A stretch of DNA of 64,000 nt. It comes from Streptomyces griseochromogenes (GTDB lineage Bacteria; Actinomycetota; Actinomycetes; Streptomycetales; Streptomycetaceae). The stretch covers positions 3,596,001-3,660,000 of the forward strand of contig NZ_CP016279.1 of NCBI RefSeq assembly GCF_001542625.1. Reading direction: 5' to 3'. Of the stretch, positions 9,401-23,450 are shown piece after piece (within the stretch, counting starts at the first letter, position 1; every line of letters starts with the position of its first letter). Below the pieces are notes generated by a model, which was given only the letters and a program-made list of their open reading frames with translations, searched no databases and had not been told where the DNA came from. The position numbers and the translations under genes are program-made.

Positions 9401-11228
9401 CGAGCACGTCGAGCAGCGACCAGTCGACCCAGGGCTGGAGCGCCGCCGCACACTCCTCCAGCCGGTTCCTGAACACACGTGAGGATGCCGCCAACTCGCG
9501 GCCCATGCCGAGCCATTGCGAGCCCTGTCCGGAAAAGACGAAGGCGATGCGTCCGGTGTGCTGGGCCGCATGCTGGGCGGTCGCCGCGTCGGCGAGGATC
9601 GCGTCGAGCCCCTGAACGGCTTGGGCGTGGTCGGTGGCCAGGAGCACGGTTCGATGGTCCAGAGCCGCTCGTGACGTGGCCAGCGAGTAGCCGATGTCCG
9701 CCATCGGAACATCGGGGTGGTCGATCACATACCGACGCAGCCGTTCCACCTGACCACGCAGACCGGCCGCTCCGTGCCCTGATATCACCCAGGGCACCGC
9801 CGGGAGCGGCTTCGTACGATCGTCAGCGCGTTCGGCTTCGGTCGAGGGCGGAGCCTGCTCAAGGACGACGTGCGCGTTGGTGCCGCTCACCCCGAACGAG
9901 GACACCCCGGCCCGGCGTGGCCGGCCCGTCTCGGGCCATGCCGTCCCGTCCCTGAGGAGCCGGACGCCGCCGCTGGACCAGTCGATGTACGGGGAGGGCC
10001 GATCGATGCCGAGGGTGCGGGGAATATGGCCATGGCGCATGGCCATCACCATCTTGATCACACCGGCCACACCGGCGGCCGCCTGGGTGTGTCCGAAGTT
10101 CGACTTCACCGACCCCAGCCACAGCGGCTCGCCCTCCCGGTCGGCGCCGTAGGTCGCCAGCAGCGCCTGGGCCTCGATCGGGTCACCGAGGGTGGTGCCG
10201 GTGCCGTGCGCCTCCACCACGTCGAGGTCGTGCGTGGACAACTGGGCGTTCTCCAACGCCTGCCTGATCACGCGCTGCTGAGCCGATCCGTTCGGCGCCG
10301 TCAACCCGTTCGACGCGCCATCCTGATTCACCGCACTGCCCCGGATGGTGGCCAGTACGCGGTGGCCGTGGCGTTGGGCATCCGAGAGGCGTTCGACCAG
10401 CAGAATCCCGATGCCCTCGCTCCAGGCGGTGCCGTCGGCCGCGGCGGCGAAGGGTTTGCAGCGTCCGTCGGGGGCCAGCCCGCGCTGGCGGCTGAACTCG
10501 ATGAAGACACCGGGCGTCGACATGACGGTGGCTCCGCCGACCAGGGCCAGGGAGCATTCGTTCTGGCGCAGGGACTGACACGCCAGATGCAACGCGACCA
10601 ACGACGACGAACACGCCGTGTCCACCGTCACCGCAGGACCCTCGCAGCCAAAACTGTAGGAGATACGCCCGGAGGCGACGCTGCCCGCACTTCCGTTTCC
10701 CAGATAACCCTCCAGGTCCTCAGGGATTTCGGGCAGCCGGGACGCGTAGTCGTGGTAGATGAGGCCGGTGAAGACTCCGGTGGGGGTGCCGCGTAGGTGG
10801 GTGGGGTTGATTCCGGCGTGTTCGATGGCTTCCCAGGAGCATTCGAGCAGGAGTCGTTGTTGGGGGTCCATGGCGGTTGCTTCGCGGGGGGAGATGCCGA
10901 AGAAGTCGGCGTCGAACCAGTTGGCGTCGTGGAGGAAGCCGCCGTGGCGTACGTAGGTGGTGCCTTTGTGGTCGGGGTCGGGGTGGTGGAGCCGGTCGAG
11001 GTCCCAGCCGCGGTCCTGGGGTAAGCCGCTGATGGTGTCCTGGCCGTCGGTGACGACCTGCCAGAGGTCTTCGGGGGTGGTGATGCCGCCGGGGTATCGG
11101 CAGGCCATGCCGACGATGGCGATGGGTTCGCGGTTGCGTTCCTCGACCTCACGCAGACGCCGGCGGATCTCCTTCGAGTCGACGATCGCCCGCCTGAGAT
11201 ACTCCCGCAGTTGCTCCTCGTTGGACAC
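3474..11228 (-). CDS. Type I modular PKS (PKS-D): KS-AT-KR-ACP-KS-AT-ACP, terminal modules
   Basis: 2,584 aa with an N-terminal coiled-coil docking segment (EEQLREYL...RLREVEERN). Module 1: KS with TACSSS (about 10.62 kb), AT with GHSQGE (9.27 kb) and YASH (8.97 kb), indicating methylmalonyl-CoA, KR with TGGTGGLG (7.57 kb) and catalytic Tyr/Asn in GAYAAANEF (7.13 kb), and ACP GFDSL (6.65 kb). Module 2: KS TACSSA (5.95 kb), AT GHSLGE (4.57 kb) with HAFHSPLM, indicating malonyl-CoA, no reductive domain, and ACP GFESL (3.61 kb). It ends without a thioesterase, so a beta-ketoacyl chain remains on the last ACP, as needed for a Dieckmann-type release after amide formation. Start GTG 11228 has GAAGGGG upstream. 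It is inferred to be the last PKS, handing over to the A-PCP/C-PCP pair. Its KR linker is nearly identical to that of PKS-A, and its second KS/AT to PKS-B and PKS-A. Confidence 0.93.
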   Translation of the reverse strand: MSNEEQLREYLRRAIVDSKEIRRRLREVEERNREPIAIVGMACRYPGGITTPEDLWQVVTDGQDTISGLPQDRGWDLDRLHHPDPDHKGTTYVRHGGFLHDANWFDADFFGISPREATAMDPQQRLLLECSWEAIEHAGINPTHLRGTPTGVFTGLIYHDYASRLPEIPEDLEGYLGNGSAGSVASGRISYSFGCEGPAVTVDTACSSSLVALHLACQSLRQNECSLALVGGATVMSTPGVFIEFSRQRGLAPDGRCKPFAAAADGTAWSEGIGILLVERLSDAQRHGHRVLATIRGSAVNQDGASNGLTAPNGSAQQRVIRQALENAQLSTHDLDVVEAHGTGTTLGDPIEAQALLATYGADREGEPLWLGSVKSNFGHTQAAAGVAGVIKMVMAMRHGHIPRTLGIDRPSPYIDWSSGGVRLLRDGTAWPETGRPRRAGVSSFGVSGTNAHVVLEQAPPSTEAERADDRTKPLPAVPWVISGHGAAGLRGQVERLRRYVIDHPDVPMADIGYSLATSRAALDHRTVLLATDHAQAVQGLDAILADAATAQHAAQHTGRIAFVFSGQGSQWLGMGRELAASSRVFRNRLEECAAALQPWVDWSLLDVLGEEADPVMLERVDVVQPALFSIMVSLASVWRSYGVEPDGVVGHSQGEIAAACVAGILSLPDAARIVALRSKTLRKLDGKGGGMLALKVSAGRAHALVEHHADLSVAAVNGPGSVVISGPQAHLRELADECEQEGVSSRLLPVGYASHSAQVEPLREELEVSLKDIETHPASVDFYSSVTGAVIDAHELDGQYWYQNLRQTVRLDEAVRAMCRNGYRTFVEASPHPVLTLDITEAADVEGDGAVVLGSLHRDRSDVESLLRSAGELWATGTEVDWASTFAEACARRVELPAYAFQRERYWLDAAAPTTGGTGVVGAARGLSEEEERFWGLVETGDLDALAGLLDVTDEAGWPKLAAALSSWRRRVVDRSAVDEWVYRVVWRSVPGEWVGVGGRWVVVVPRGGVVGGVVGGCVEGLRGVGGEVVVVEVDVGGESVLREGLVEGLVGVRDEGVGVVGVVSFVGLVGGWWGGVPVGVGASLVVARVVAEVGVGGRLWWVTSGAVSVDGVEGLGWGGVVQGLVWGLGRVVGLEWSGGWGGVVDVPGVVEGRVGGWLAGVLAGGEDQVAVRGRGVFVRRLVRDRSVLRDRSVAGDRSVVGDGSVLGVGVGGGLGGSVLVTGGTGGLGALVARWVVGRGARHVVLVSRGGEGAVGAGALRAELEGEGCRVTVVACDVADREGLAAVLDGLPAEFPLTAVIHTAGVPQSTAIDDMSLADAEHVLAGKVLGAVHLHELSLDHPVEAFITFSSSSAVLGSWGHGAYAAANEFLNSLVEFRRARGLPGLSVAWGAWSQGGMADADSEAGERLRRGGLRGMDSRLALKVLENLAGGVVTVADIDWDVFAPAYSAARERPLLREIPEARQALTAESDANDGSGLRERLVGLSAAERHELVLELVRGQAAAVLGHTGGEALSPRRAFREMGFDSLAAVQLRNRLNKTTGLGLPTTTVFDYPSPAELTDHLLSLLTPAPAAPGAATLTSPVGVDEPVAVVGMACRFPGGVGSPEELWELVASGRDAIGAFPQDRGWDLDGLFDPDPDRTGHSYTREGGFVHDAGWFDPAFFNISPREALAMDPQQRLLLECSWHAFEHAGIDVTTLRGSNTGVFIGAATSNYITTWHNPQAVEGFTLTGNSASVLSGRLSYTYGFQGPALTMDTACSSALVALHTATRSLRHHECTLALAGATTIMATPGIFTEFSRQRALAPNGRCKPFAATADGTAWSEGTAILLLERLTDAQHHHHPILALIRGTAVNQDGASNGLTAPNGPSQQRVIHQALTDAHLTPNDIDTVEAHGTGTTLGDPIEAHALLATYGTNRTAEPLRLGSIKSNIGHTQAAAGMAGVIKMVMAMQHGVLPRTLWAEEPTPHVDWTSGTVELLHEQTPWPETGRPRRAAVSSFGISGTNAHLILEQAPPQPTHQPTDQPAPTPPGGVPWILSGHNRAALLAQAERLRDFLTAHPEVPLTETGSALALSRTALPHRTAFVATDHHQALTQLEAVRSGQLPAHTVRDDTTKIAFVFAGQGAQHIGMGRELAARFPAFATTYHHVCTLIDHALADKNTPQGLSVGELLLRADPDGPHATLIDQTLFAQTGLFAFQVALVDLLATWGITPDLVLGHSLGEITAAHIAGVMNLHDACALVAARAHLMQTLPPGGAMAAAHTTEAEAQAILTDLAIDDQISLAAVNAPTSIVLSGPRAPLARAVETLNHHGHKSTWLRVSHAFHSPLMEPILADLTRTIQDLHLQPPHTTLISTLTGQPAGNDITSPDHWTRHTRDTVRFADALTTTHQHHPTHYLEITPHPTLTPLIHHNQPTPPPTTNPPHIHPTTHQPNETHTTLTTLTHLWTTGTPTTWNTLHTPTHTPLPTYPFQRKHYWLHHKPEIRDTVATADEPVQPDADFDRSEAGILELVCREAGSVLGFGPDEPVEPEQEFLQIGFESLTGVALRDRLNRRTGLDLPSTIIYDCATPRELADRMMTDLLEADS

Positions 11229-11254
11229 GGAAGGCCCCTTCGTTGGTCGGCTGC

Positions 11255-14200
11255 TCAGTCGACGTCGAATCGCTTGTCGAAGATCTCGAAAAGCTCTTCA
11301 TCGGTTGCCGAGGAGAGGTCGCTGTCTTCCTCGGGCTGAGACGAGGTGTCGGTGTTCTTCCATTTCGCGAGGAGTTCGGTCATTCGCGAGATCAACACCG
11401 GTCGGGAACCGTCGTCTGGAGTGAATTCCGAGAACAGCCGGTCCAGTTCGTCGAAGCTGGCCAGGGCCTCGTCCTTCAGTGTCTCCTTTGCGGTTTGTTG
11501 GAGTGTGTTGTTGAGGTGTTGGGCGAGGTGGGTGGGGGTGGGGTGGTCGAAGATGGTGGTGGGGGGGAGGTGGAGTCCGGTTGTTTTTTGGAGTTGGTTG
11601 CGGAGTTCGATGGTGGTGAGGGAGTCGAGTCCTTGTTGGTTGAAGGGTTGGTGGGGGTGGATGGTGGTGGGGTTGGGGTGGCCGAGGATGGTGGCGGTGT
11701 GGGTTTGGATGTGGGTGAGGAGGGTGTGGTGGCGTTGTTGGGGGGTTTGGTGGGTGAGTTGGGTGAGGAGGGGGGTTGGGTTGGTGGGTTGGGTGGTGTG
11801 TGGGTGTGGGTTGGTGGGGTGGTTGGTGGGTGGGGTGGTGGGGTGGGGGGTGATGGTGCGGTAGAGGGGTGGGGTGTGGGTGGGGTGGTTGGGGGGTGGG
11901 GTGAGGTTGATGGGGATGGTGTGGGGGGTGGGGTGTTGGTGGGTGGTGGTGTAGTGGGTGAGGGCTTGGGTGGGGGTGAGGGGGGTGTGGCCGTGGCGTT
12001 GCATGCGTTGTTTGTCGGTGGGGGTGAGGTGTTGGGTGATGGTGGTGGTGAGGTTCCAGAGGCCGTAGGCGAGGGTGGTGGTGTGGGGGTGGTGGTGGGG
12101 GAGGGTGTCGAGGTAGGCGTTGGCGGCGGCGTAGTTGGCTTGGCCGGGGGCGCCGAGGACGCCGGCGGCTGAGGAGTAGTGGGTGGTGTGGGCGAGGTCG
12201 AGGTGGTGGGTGTGGTGGTGGAGGTGGTGGGCGGTGGTGGCTTTGGTGGTGAGGGTGGTGTTGAGGTGGTGGGGGGTGAGGTGGGTGAGGGTGGTGTCGT
12301 GGGTGGTGGCGGCGGTGTGGATGATGGTGGTGAGGGGGTGGTTTGGGGGGATGTGGTTGAGGAGGGTGGGCCAGGTGTCGGGGTGGGAGGTGTCGGCGGT
12401 GATGAGGGTGGTGGTGGCGCCGAGGGCGGTGAGGGTGTCGTGGATGTGTTGGGCGTGGGGGTGGTTGGGGCCGGTGCGGGAGGCGAGGAGGAAGTGGCGG
12501 GCGTGGTGGTGGGTGGCGAGGTGGCGGGCGGTGTGGGTGGCGAGGGTGCCGGTGCCGCCGGTGATGAGGGTGGTGCCGTCGGGGTGGGGGGTGGTGGGGA
12601 TGGTGAGGATGAGTTTGCCGGTGTGGCGGGCTGTTTGGAGGTGGCGGAGGGCGGTGGGGGCGTGGCGGAGGTCGTAGGGGGTGTGGGGGATGGGGGTGAG
12701 GGTGTTGTCGGTGAGGAGGGTGGTGAGGTGGGTGAGGGTGTTTTGGATGGTGTGGGGTGGGACGTCGGCGAGGTCGAAGGGCTGGTAGTGGATGGGGGGT
12801 TGGTGTGGGGGAGGGTGTGGGGGTCGCGGAGGTCGGTTTTGCCCATTTCGAGGAAGTGGCCGCCGGGGCGCAGGAGGGTGAGGGAGGTGTCGATGTAGGG
12901 GCCGGTGAGGGAGTTGAGGATGATGTCGAGGCCGTGGTCGGGGAGGGTGAGGTGGGAGGCGAAGTCGGGGTCGCGGGAGCTGGCGAGGTGGCCGGGTCGG
13001 TCGAGGCCGGCGTGGGTGAGGGCGGGCCATTTGCGGGGGGAGGCGGTGGCGTAGCAGGTGGCGCCGAGGTGGTGGGCGAGTTGGGTGGCGGCCATGCCGA
13101 CGCCGCCGGCGGCGGCGTGGATGAGGATGTGCTGGCCGGGGGTGAGGTGGGCCAGGTGGGTGAGGGCGTAGTGGGCGGTCAGGAAGGCCATGGGGATGCC
13201 GGCGGCTTGTTCGAAGGTGAAGGCGGGGGGGATGGGGGTGAGGTAGGGGCGGCGGGTGACGGCGCTGGCGGCGAAGGCGCCGGGGATGAGTCCGAAGACG
13301 CGGTCGCCGGGGGCGAGGTCGTTCACGTCGGGGCCGGTCTCCAGGACGATGCCGGCGCCTTCGCTGCCCAGGACGTCGGGTTGCGGGCCGGGGTAGAGGT
13401 CCAGGACGTGGAGCAGGTCGCGGAAGTTGATCCCGGCGGCGCGCATGCCGACACGGACCTCGTCGCCCGTCAGTTCGGGAGCGGGGTGGCTGGTCAGGGC
13501 CAGACCGTCCAGGACACCGGGATCCGTCTGGGTCAGCTGCCAGCCCGTCCCCCCGCCGATCACTCCCGGACCACCCGGCAGGAACGGCGCCACACACCAG
13601 CCCAGCCCCGGCACGTCCGGATCCTCACCGGTATCGCTCTTGTCGGCGCTACCGGGGTTGGTGGTGGGGGGGTTGAGGTGGGTGGTGAGGTCGACGTGGT
13701 TGAGGCGGGGTGCGAGGAGGGTGGTTTCGCGCCAGGCGGTCTGGGGTTCGTCGAGGTCGTTGACGCGGCCGGTGAGGATCTGGGTGAGCAGGTGTGCGGG
13801 GGGTGTGGTGCGCCAGCGGGTCTCGCGGTGGGTGTCGATGAGGACGAACCGGTCGGGGTGTTCGGCCTGTGCGGAGCGGACCAGTCCCCAGATCGCGGCG
13901 TGTTCACCGTCCTCGGGTGCGTCTCCGGGGCCGGTGAACACCCCGCCCCTGGTCGCGATCACGAGCCGGGCCCCGGCCGGTCCTTCCTGCGCCCACCACT
14001 GCAGCCATTCAAGGACCTCACCCACCCGGGGGAACGTGCCGTCACCCGCTCCGGGAGCCGGCTGCACCACCACACCCGCCACCCCCGCCCCGGCCGTCCC
14101 GGCAGGTGTCCGGGCGAGTAGTTCCTCCGCTCCCGCCCGGTCGGCCACCACCACCGCCGCCCGGCCCAGCACCCCACCCCAGCCCAGCACATCCTCACCC

Positions 14201-17200
14201 ACCAACACCCACACACCACCACCAGCATCCACGCCAGCAGAGCCATCGGCGCCGTCCGGGCCGTCCGCACCAACCGTGCCGTCGGAACTGTCGGGGCTGT
14301 CGGGGGTGTCGGGGTGTCGGGGGTGTCGGGGGTGTCGGGTTGGTTGTTGGTGGGGGTGAGGGGGATCCAGTCGAGCTGGAAGAGTGATTCCTCACCGGTT
14401 CCGGTGGGGGTGGTGTGGGGTGTGGTGTGGGGGGTGTTGGTGGGGGCGCGGAGGGTCAGGGAGGCGATGGAGGCGACGTGGCGGGCGTGTTCGTCGGCGA
14501 GGTCGATGGTGAGGGTGTCCTCGTCCAGCCATTGCAGACGTGCCCGTACCCGCTGCACACCGCTTTGGTGGATGCGTACCCGGTGCCAGGCGAACGGGAG
14601 CCGTGCCGGGCCCTGGGCGGTGGCGAAACAGGCGTGCAGGGCCGCGTCCAGCACGGCCGGATGCAGAGCGAACTCTCCTACCCCTGACCGCCATTCCTTG
14701 GGCAGGGCCACCTCCGCGAACACCGTCCCCTCCGCCCGCCACACCCCGCACAGTCCCCGAAACGCCCCCTGATACGCGAACCCGCCCCGGGCCACCTGCT
14801 CGTAAAACCCCTCCAGACCCACCTCCACCCCACCCACCGGCGGCCACACCCCCGCCCACTCCACCCACCCCGAACCAGACCCAGACCCGGTATCGGCGGC
14901 GGTGCTGGTATCGGCGGCGGTGTCGGGACGGGTCAGGAAACCACTGGCATACCGCACCCACCCCGCCGACACCCCACCACCCAGCTCCTGCTCCTGCTCC
15001 TGCTCGTGGGGCCTCCGCTCCTGAAGCTCCTGTTCCTGTTGCTGTTCCTGTTCCTGGGGTTGGTGGCGTGCCAGGACCACGTACTCGCGGCGTCCGGGTG
15101 TGTCGGCCTGTTCGGGCTCGATGTGGACCTGCACCTCGATTGCCGCACCCTGTTCCAGCACCAGCGCGGATTCCAGTACCAGTTCCCCGATCTCGCCGTA
15201 CTCCACCAGGGCGCCCGCCCGGCCGGCCAGCTCCACGAACCCCGAACCGGGAAACAACACCGACCCCAGCACCACATGCCCCGCGAGCAACCCACCCCCC
15301 GTCAAACGCCCCCACACCACATGCGCACCCTCGCCCCCCACCTCCACCACACCGTCCACCCACCCATGCCCTGCACCCAGCCAGAACCACTCCCGCCGAA
15401 ACCCATACACCGGCAACGAGACACTCCTCGCGTCCACCCCGGCAAACAACTCCCCCCACTCCACCTCGATACCCGACGCCCACAACTCACCCACCATCCC
15501 CAGCACACCCTCCACCTCACGCCCGTCCCGCACCCCCACAACCAGCGCGTCCTCCACCGAAGCCGGCTGGTTCAGACGCACCAACGGCGCCAGCACCGCA
15601 TCCGGAGCGATCTCCACCCACCGCGACACCCCCACCCCCACAGCCGCCCCCACCGCGTCACCGAACCGCACACACTCCCGCACATGACGCACCCAATAAC
15701 CGGCCTCCGCCACCTCCGCCCCCGCCACCTCACCGGACACACCCGAAATGAACGTCATCCGGGGAGGACGGAACCGCAACCCCGCCACCACCCCCTCGAA
15801 CTCCTCCAGCATCGGCTCCATCAACACCGAATGAAACGCATGACTCACCCGCAACCACGAAGCCCTGCACCCCATACCCTCCAGAACATCCACCACCACA
15901 GCGACCCGCTCCGCAGGACCCGACAACACAACCGAAGCCGGAGCATTCACCGCCGCGACCGACACCACCCCCTCGACACCGAGCCCAGCCAACACCGCCC
16001 GCGCCCGCACCTCGTCCACCTGGACCGCCGCCATCACCCCACCCGACGGCAGACCCTGCATCAACCGGCCCCGCGCCGCCACCAACACACACGCATCCTC
16101 CAACGACATCACCCCCGCCACATAGGCCGCCGTGATCTCACCCAGCGAATGCCCCAACACCACATCAGGCCTCACACCCCACGACCCCAGCAACTCCACC
16201 AACGCCACCTCGAACGCGAACAAACCCGCCTGCGCCCAACCCGTCTGATCCACCACCCCCGCCGACAACCCACCCGGATCCAAACCCAACAACCCACACA
16301 CCCGCTCAAACACCCCAGCAAAAACCGGAAACCGCCCCGCCAACTCCCGCCCCATCCCCACCCGCTGCCCACCCTGACCACCACACACAAACCCCACCCC
16401 ACCCCCACCCGAACCCCCACCCACACCCGAACCCGCAGCCGCGCTCACACCCAGAAACGGCTCACCCAACAACGCCTCCAACTCACCCACCGCCTGCTCA
16501 CGCCCCGAAACCACAAACGCCACACGATGATCCAAACCCGCCCGCGACACCGCCAACGCACACCCCACATCCACCACCGACACCCCAGGATCCGCCACCA
16601 CAAAATCCCGCAACCGCTCCACCTGCCCCCGCAACCCCTCCCGACCACACCCCGACACCACCCACAACACACCACCACACAAAGCCGGCACACCCCGCCC
16701 GCCACCCCCCAAAACCACCCCCGACGGAGCCTGCTCAAGAATCACATGCGCATTCGTCCCACTCACACCGAACGACGACACCCCCACCCGCCGCGGCCGC
16801 CCCGTCTCCGGCCACACCACCTCCTCCCGCAACAACTCCACACCACCACCAGCCCACTCCACATGCCCAGACGGCTCATCCACCCACAACGTCCGCGGCA
16901 ACACCCCACACCGCATCGCCATCACCATCTTGATCACACCAGCCACCCCCGCAGCCGCCTGCGCATGACCGATATTCGACTTCACCGACCCCAACCACAA
17001 AGGCCCACCCACCCGCCCCGCCCCATACACCGCCAACAACGCCTGCGCCTCGATCGGATCACCCAAAGCAGTCCCCGTCCCATGCCCCTCCACCACATCC
17101 ACCTCACCCGCACCCACCCCCGCATCCACCAACGCCCGCCGAATCACCCGCTGCTGCGACGGCCCATTCGGCGCCGTCAACCCATTCGACGCACCATCCT

Positions 17201-18104
17201 GATTCACCGCACTCCCCCGCACCACCGCCAACACCCGATGCCCACACCGCACCGCATCCGACAAACGCTCCACCACCAACACCCCCACACCCTCACCCCA
17301 CGCCGTCCCATCCGCCCCCGCACCAAACGCCTTGCACCGCCCATCCACCGCCAACCCCCGCTGCCGCGAAAACTCCACAAAAATCCCCGGCGTCGACATC
17401 ACCGACACCCCACCAGCCAACGCCAGATCACACTCACCCGACCGCAAAGCCCGCACCGCCCAATGCAACGCCACCAACGACGACGAACACGCCGTATCCA
17501 CCGTCACCGCAGGACCCTCAAAACCAAACCAATACGACACACGACCAGATGCGACGCTGCCGGCGGTGCCATTGCCGATATGGCCTTCGAACTCTTCGGG
17601 GACCGTCGGCAGGCGATATCCATAGTCGTGGTAGACGAGGCCGGTGAAGACTCCGGTGGGGGTGCCGCGTAGGTGGGTGGGGTTGATTCCGGCGTGTTCG
17701 ATGGCTTCCCAGGAGCATTCGAGCAGGAGTCGTTGTTGGGGGTCCATGGCGGTTGCTTCGCGGGGGGAGATGCCGAAGAAGTCGGCGTCGAACCAGTTGG
17801 CGTCGTGGAGGAAGCCGCCGTGGCGTACGTAGGTGGTGCCTTTGTGGTCGGGGTCGGGGTGGTAGAGCCGGTCGAGGTCCCAGCCGCGGTCCTGGGGAAA
17901 GCCGCTGATGGTGTCCTGGCCGTTGGCGACGACCTGCCAGAGGTCTTCGGGGGTGGTGATGCCGCCGGGGTATCGGCAGGCCATGCCGACGATGGCGATG
18001 GGTTCGCGGTTGCGTTCCTCGACCTCACGCAGACGAGAACGGGAGTTGCGCAGTTCGGTGGTCACCCATTTGAGGTTCTCCAGGAGTTCCTTCTCGTTCG
18101 GCAT
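11255..18104 (-). CDS. Type I PKS (PKS-C): single KS-AT-DH-ER-KR-ACP module, interrupted by two apparent 1-nt deletions
   Basis: The module is complete by homology but sits in three frames. Frame one (18104 to about 14313) carries the docking coiled coil, KS (TACSSS, 17.5 kb), AT (GHSLGE 16.15 kb; HAFHSVLM = malonyl) and DH ([14 protein letters not shown] 15.27 kb; [11 protein letters not shown]sp 14.65 kb). Frame two (to about 12796) carries the ER ([13 protein letters not shown], 13.1 kb). Frame three (to 11255) carries the KR ([11 protein letters not shown]), ACP (GLDSL, 11.62 kb) and a C-terminal docking tail. The breaks fall in G-runs at 14311-14314 (4 G where the near-identical copy in PKS-B has 5) and 12793-12798 (6 versus 7). 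Because every domain and the docking ends are intact, sequencing or assembly error in homopolymers is at least as likely as real inactivation. Start ATG 18104 has GGGAG six bases upstream. The KR and its flanks are extremely Thr/His/Pro-rich, reflecting C/A-only codon usage. Confidence 0.85.
11492..17549 (-). repeat. About 6-kb inverted repeat, copy 1 (within PKS-C)
   Basis: From within the KS (just before its active-site Cys) to the end of the ACP, this stretch is almost identical, in inverted orientation, to 43795-49890 in PKS-B. Left and right limits were set by eye where the two sequences diverge. The visible differences are mostly short-repeat length changes and the two 1-nt deletions. 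Confidence 0.85.
14281..14340 (-). repeat. Short tandem repeat in the DH-KR linker (9-nt ACCCCCGAC units, one short by 1 nt)
   Basis: In the coding direction the linker runs as ACCCCCGAC units encoding Thr-Pro-Asp. One unit (G-run 14311-14314) has four instead of five Cs, which shifts the frame. The equivalent array in PKS-B (about 47037-47095) has the same number of units, all full length. Confidence 0.8.
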
Positions 18105-18310
18105 TCGCCACTCCCACAGGTGATCGGTCGATCGGAAGGCAAAAGACTTGGAAAGCTGGGCACTTGATAAGCGGGGCGCCCAGCAAAGAGCCGCGGAATG
18201 GGATGTTAGGTTCCGGTCGAGGTCGGATGGGCTTCCGCGGCCGAAGACAGGGGCGTCTAGGGGGTGGGTCTGGGGTTCCCCCGATATGTCGGAGAAGATT
18301 TAGTCTGGCC
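18105..18310. promoter_or_regulatory. Divergent promoter region between PKS-C and the Dieckmann-cyclase operon, with TAGGGG-type boxes
   Basis: A 206-bp gap between divergent genes. On the + strand it carries CTAGGGGG at 18257-18264, then CTGGGGTTCCCC at 18270-18281, whose GGGG-TT-CCCC core is palindromic. The CTAGGGG heptamer recurs in the other two large divergent gaps of the cluster (24760 and 33205), suggesting a shared operator for the cluster LAL regulator. No confident -35/-10 pair was assigned. Confidence 0.5.
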
Positions 18311-19125
18311 ATGACGGCAAGACCCGCCACCGAGTCGTTGTGGAGATGCATGGACGGGTGGAAAGTACTCTGTCAGGGAGCCACTGAAAAGGTTGTTCTC
18401 GCGATTGATTTCGGTGTGACCGGACGTCCCGAAGCGGGATTCGCCGATCTCGTGTCCCAACTGGACGGCGACTTCACGGTGTGGGAGAGTCGGCCGCCGC
18501 CCGGGGGCGGCGTCGAAGCGCTGAGTGGCGAGGACTACGTCGCGCACTGGCTGGCCGGAGTTCATCCTGCTGAAGAGTCCACTGTCGCGGTCTTCGGTTT
18601 CTGCGTCGGCGCGGTCTTTGCCGGTCGGCTGGCCGAGGCATTCGTGTCCGAGACCGGTCGACGGCCGGAGATCGTGCTGTTCGATCCGGAGACTCCGGAT
18701 CCGAAGACGTTGTTCAGGGACTTCCGGGGTGCTGTGGACCGGCTCTCGGCGTTGCTTCCCGACGAGAAGCTGACCGCCGCTCAGGCCGAAGGGGAGGAGA
18801 TCTACGGTCGGCTGCGGGACTATTCGCCGCTGTGCTTCGAACTCGCCGAGTTGTTCGGGCGGACCACGAAAATGGCTTTCGACCTCGCGGGTCTCGATCC
18901 CGAGATCGGTGCGGAGGTCGCCGGGACTTTCACGTCGTATGTCTCCTATCTCCGTGCCGCGAACGAGTTGGGTCGGCCCCGGTCCTGGTCGGACGCGATC
19001 GCGATGAGTTCGTTCCCGTTGGACGAGGGCAGTGGGATCGGGCGAAGAATGGAATTCGAAACCGACCACGGGGAGATCCTGCGGACCCACGCCGTGGCGC
19101 AGGCTGTCCGCCGGATCCTGACGTG

Positions 19126-19126
<1 letters not shown>
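18311..19126 (+). CDS. Cys-nucleophile alpha/beta-hydrolase, probable TrdC/SlgL/NcmC-type Dieckmann cyclase
   Basis: 271 aa with an alpha/beta-hydrolase (thioesterase-like) layout, but the nucleophile elbow is FGFCVGA, with Cys98 in place of the usual Ser. An Asp follows on the next strand (IVLFDPE, Asp125) and a C-terminal His in DHGEIL (His253), giving a Cys-Asp-His set. That triad is characteristic of the Dieckmann cyclases that release tetramates and pyridones in the tirandamycin, streptolydigin and nocamycin pathways. The context agrees: it is the first gene of an operon with a C-PCP protein, and the last PKS module leaves a beta-ketone. The next gene's ATG overlaps its stop codon by one base (TGATG). 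The start could also be the ATG at 18350, which has GGAG four bases upstream. Family assignment rests on motif and context, not an alignment. Confidence 0.72.
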
Positions 19127-23437
<4,311 letters not shown>

Positions 23438-23450
23438 CGAGGGAGTCGAC

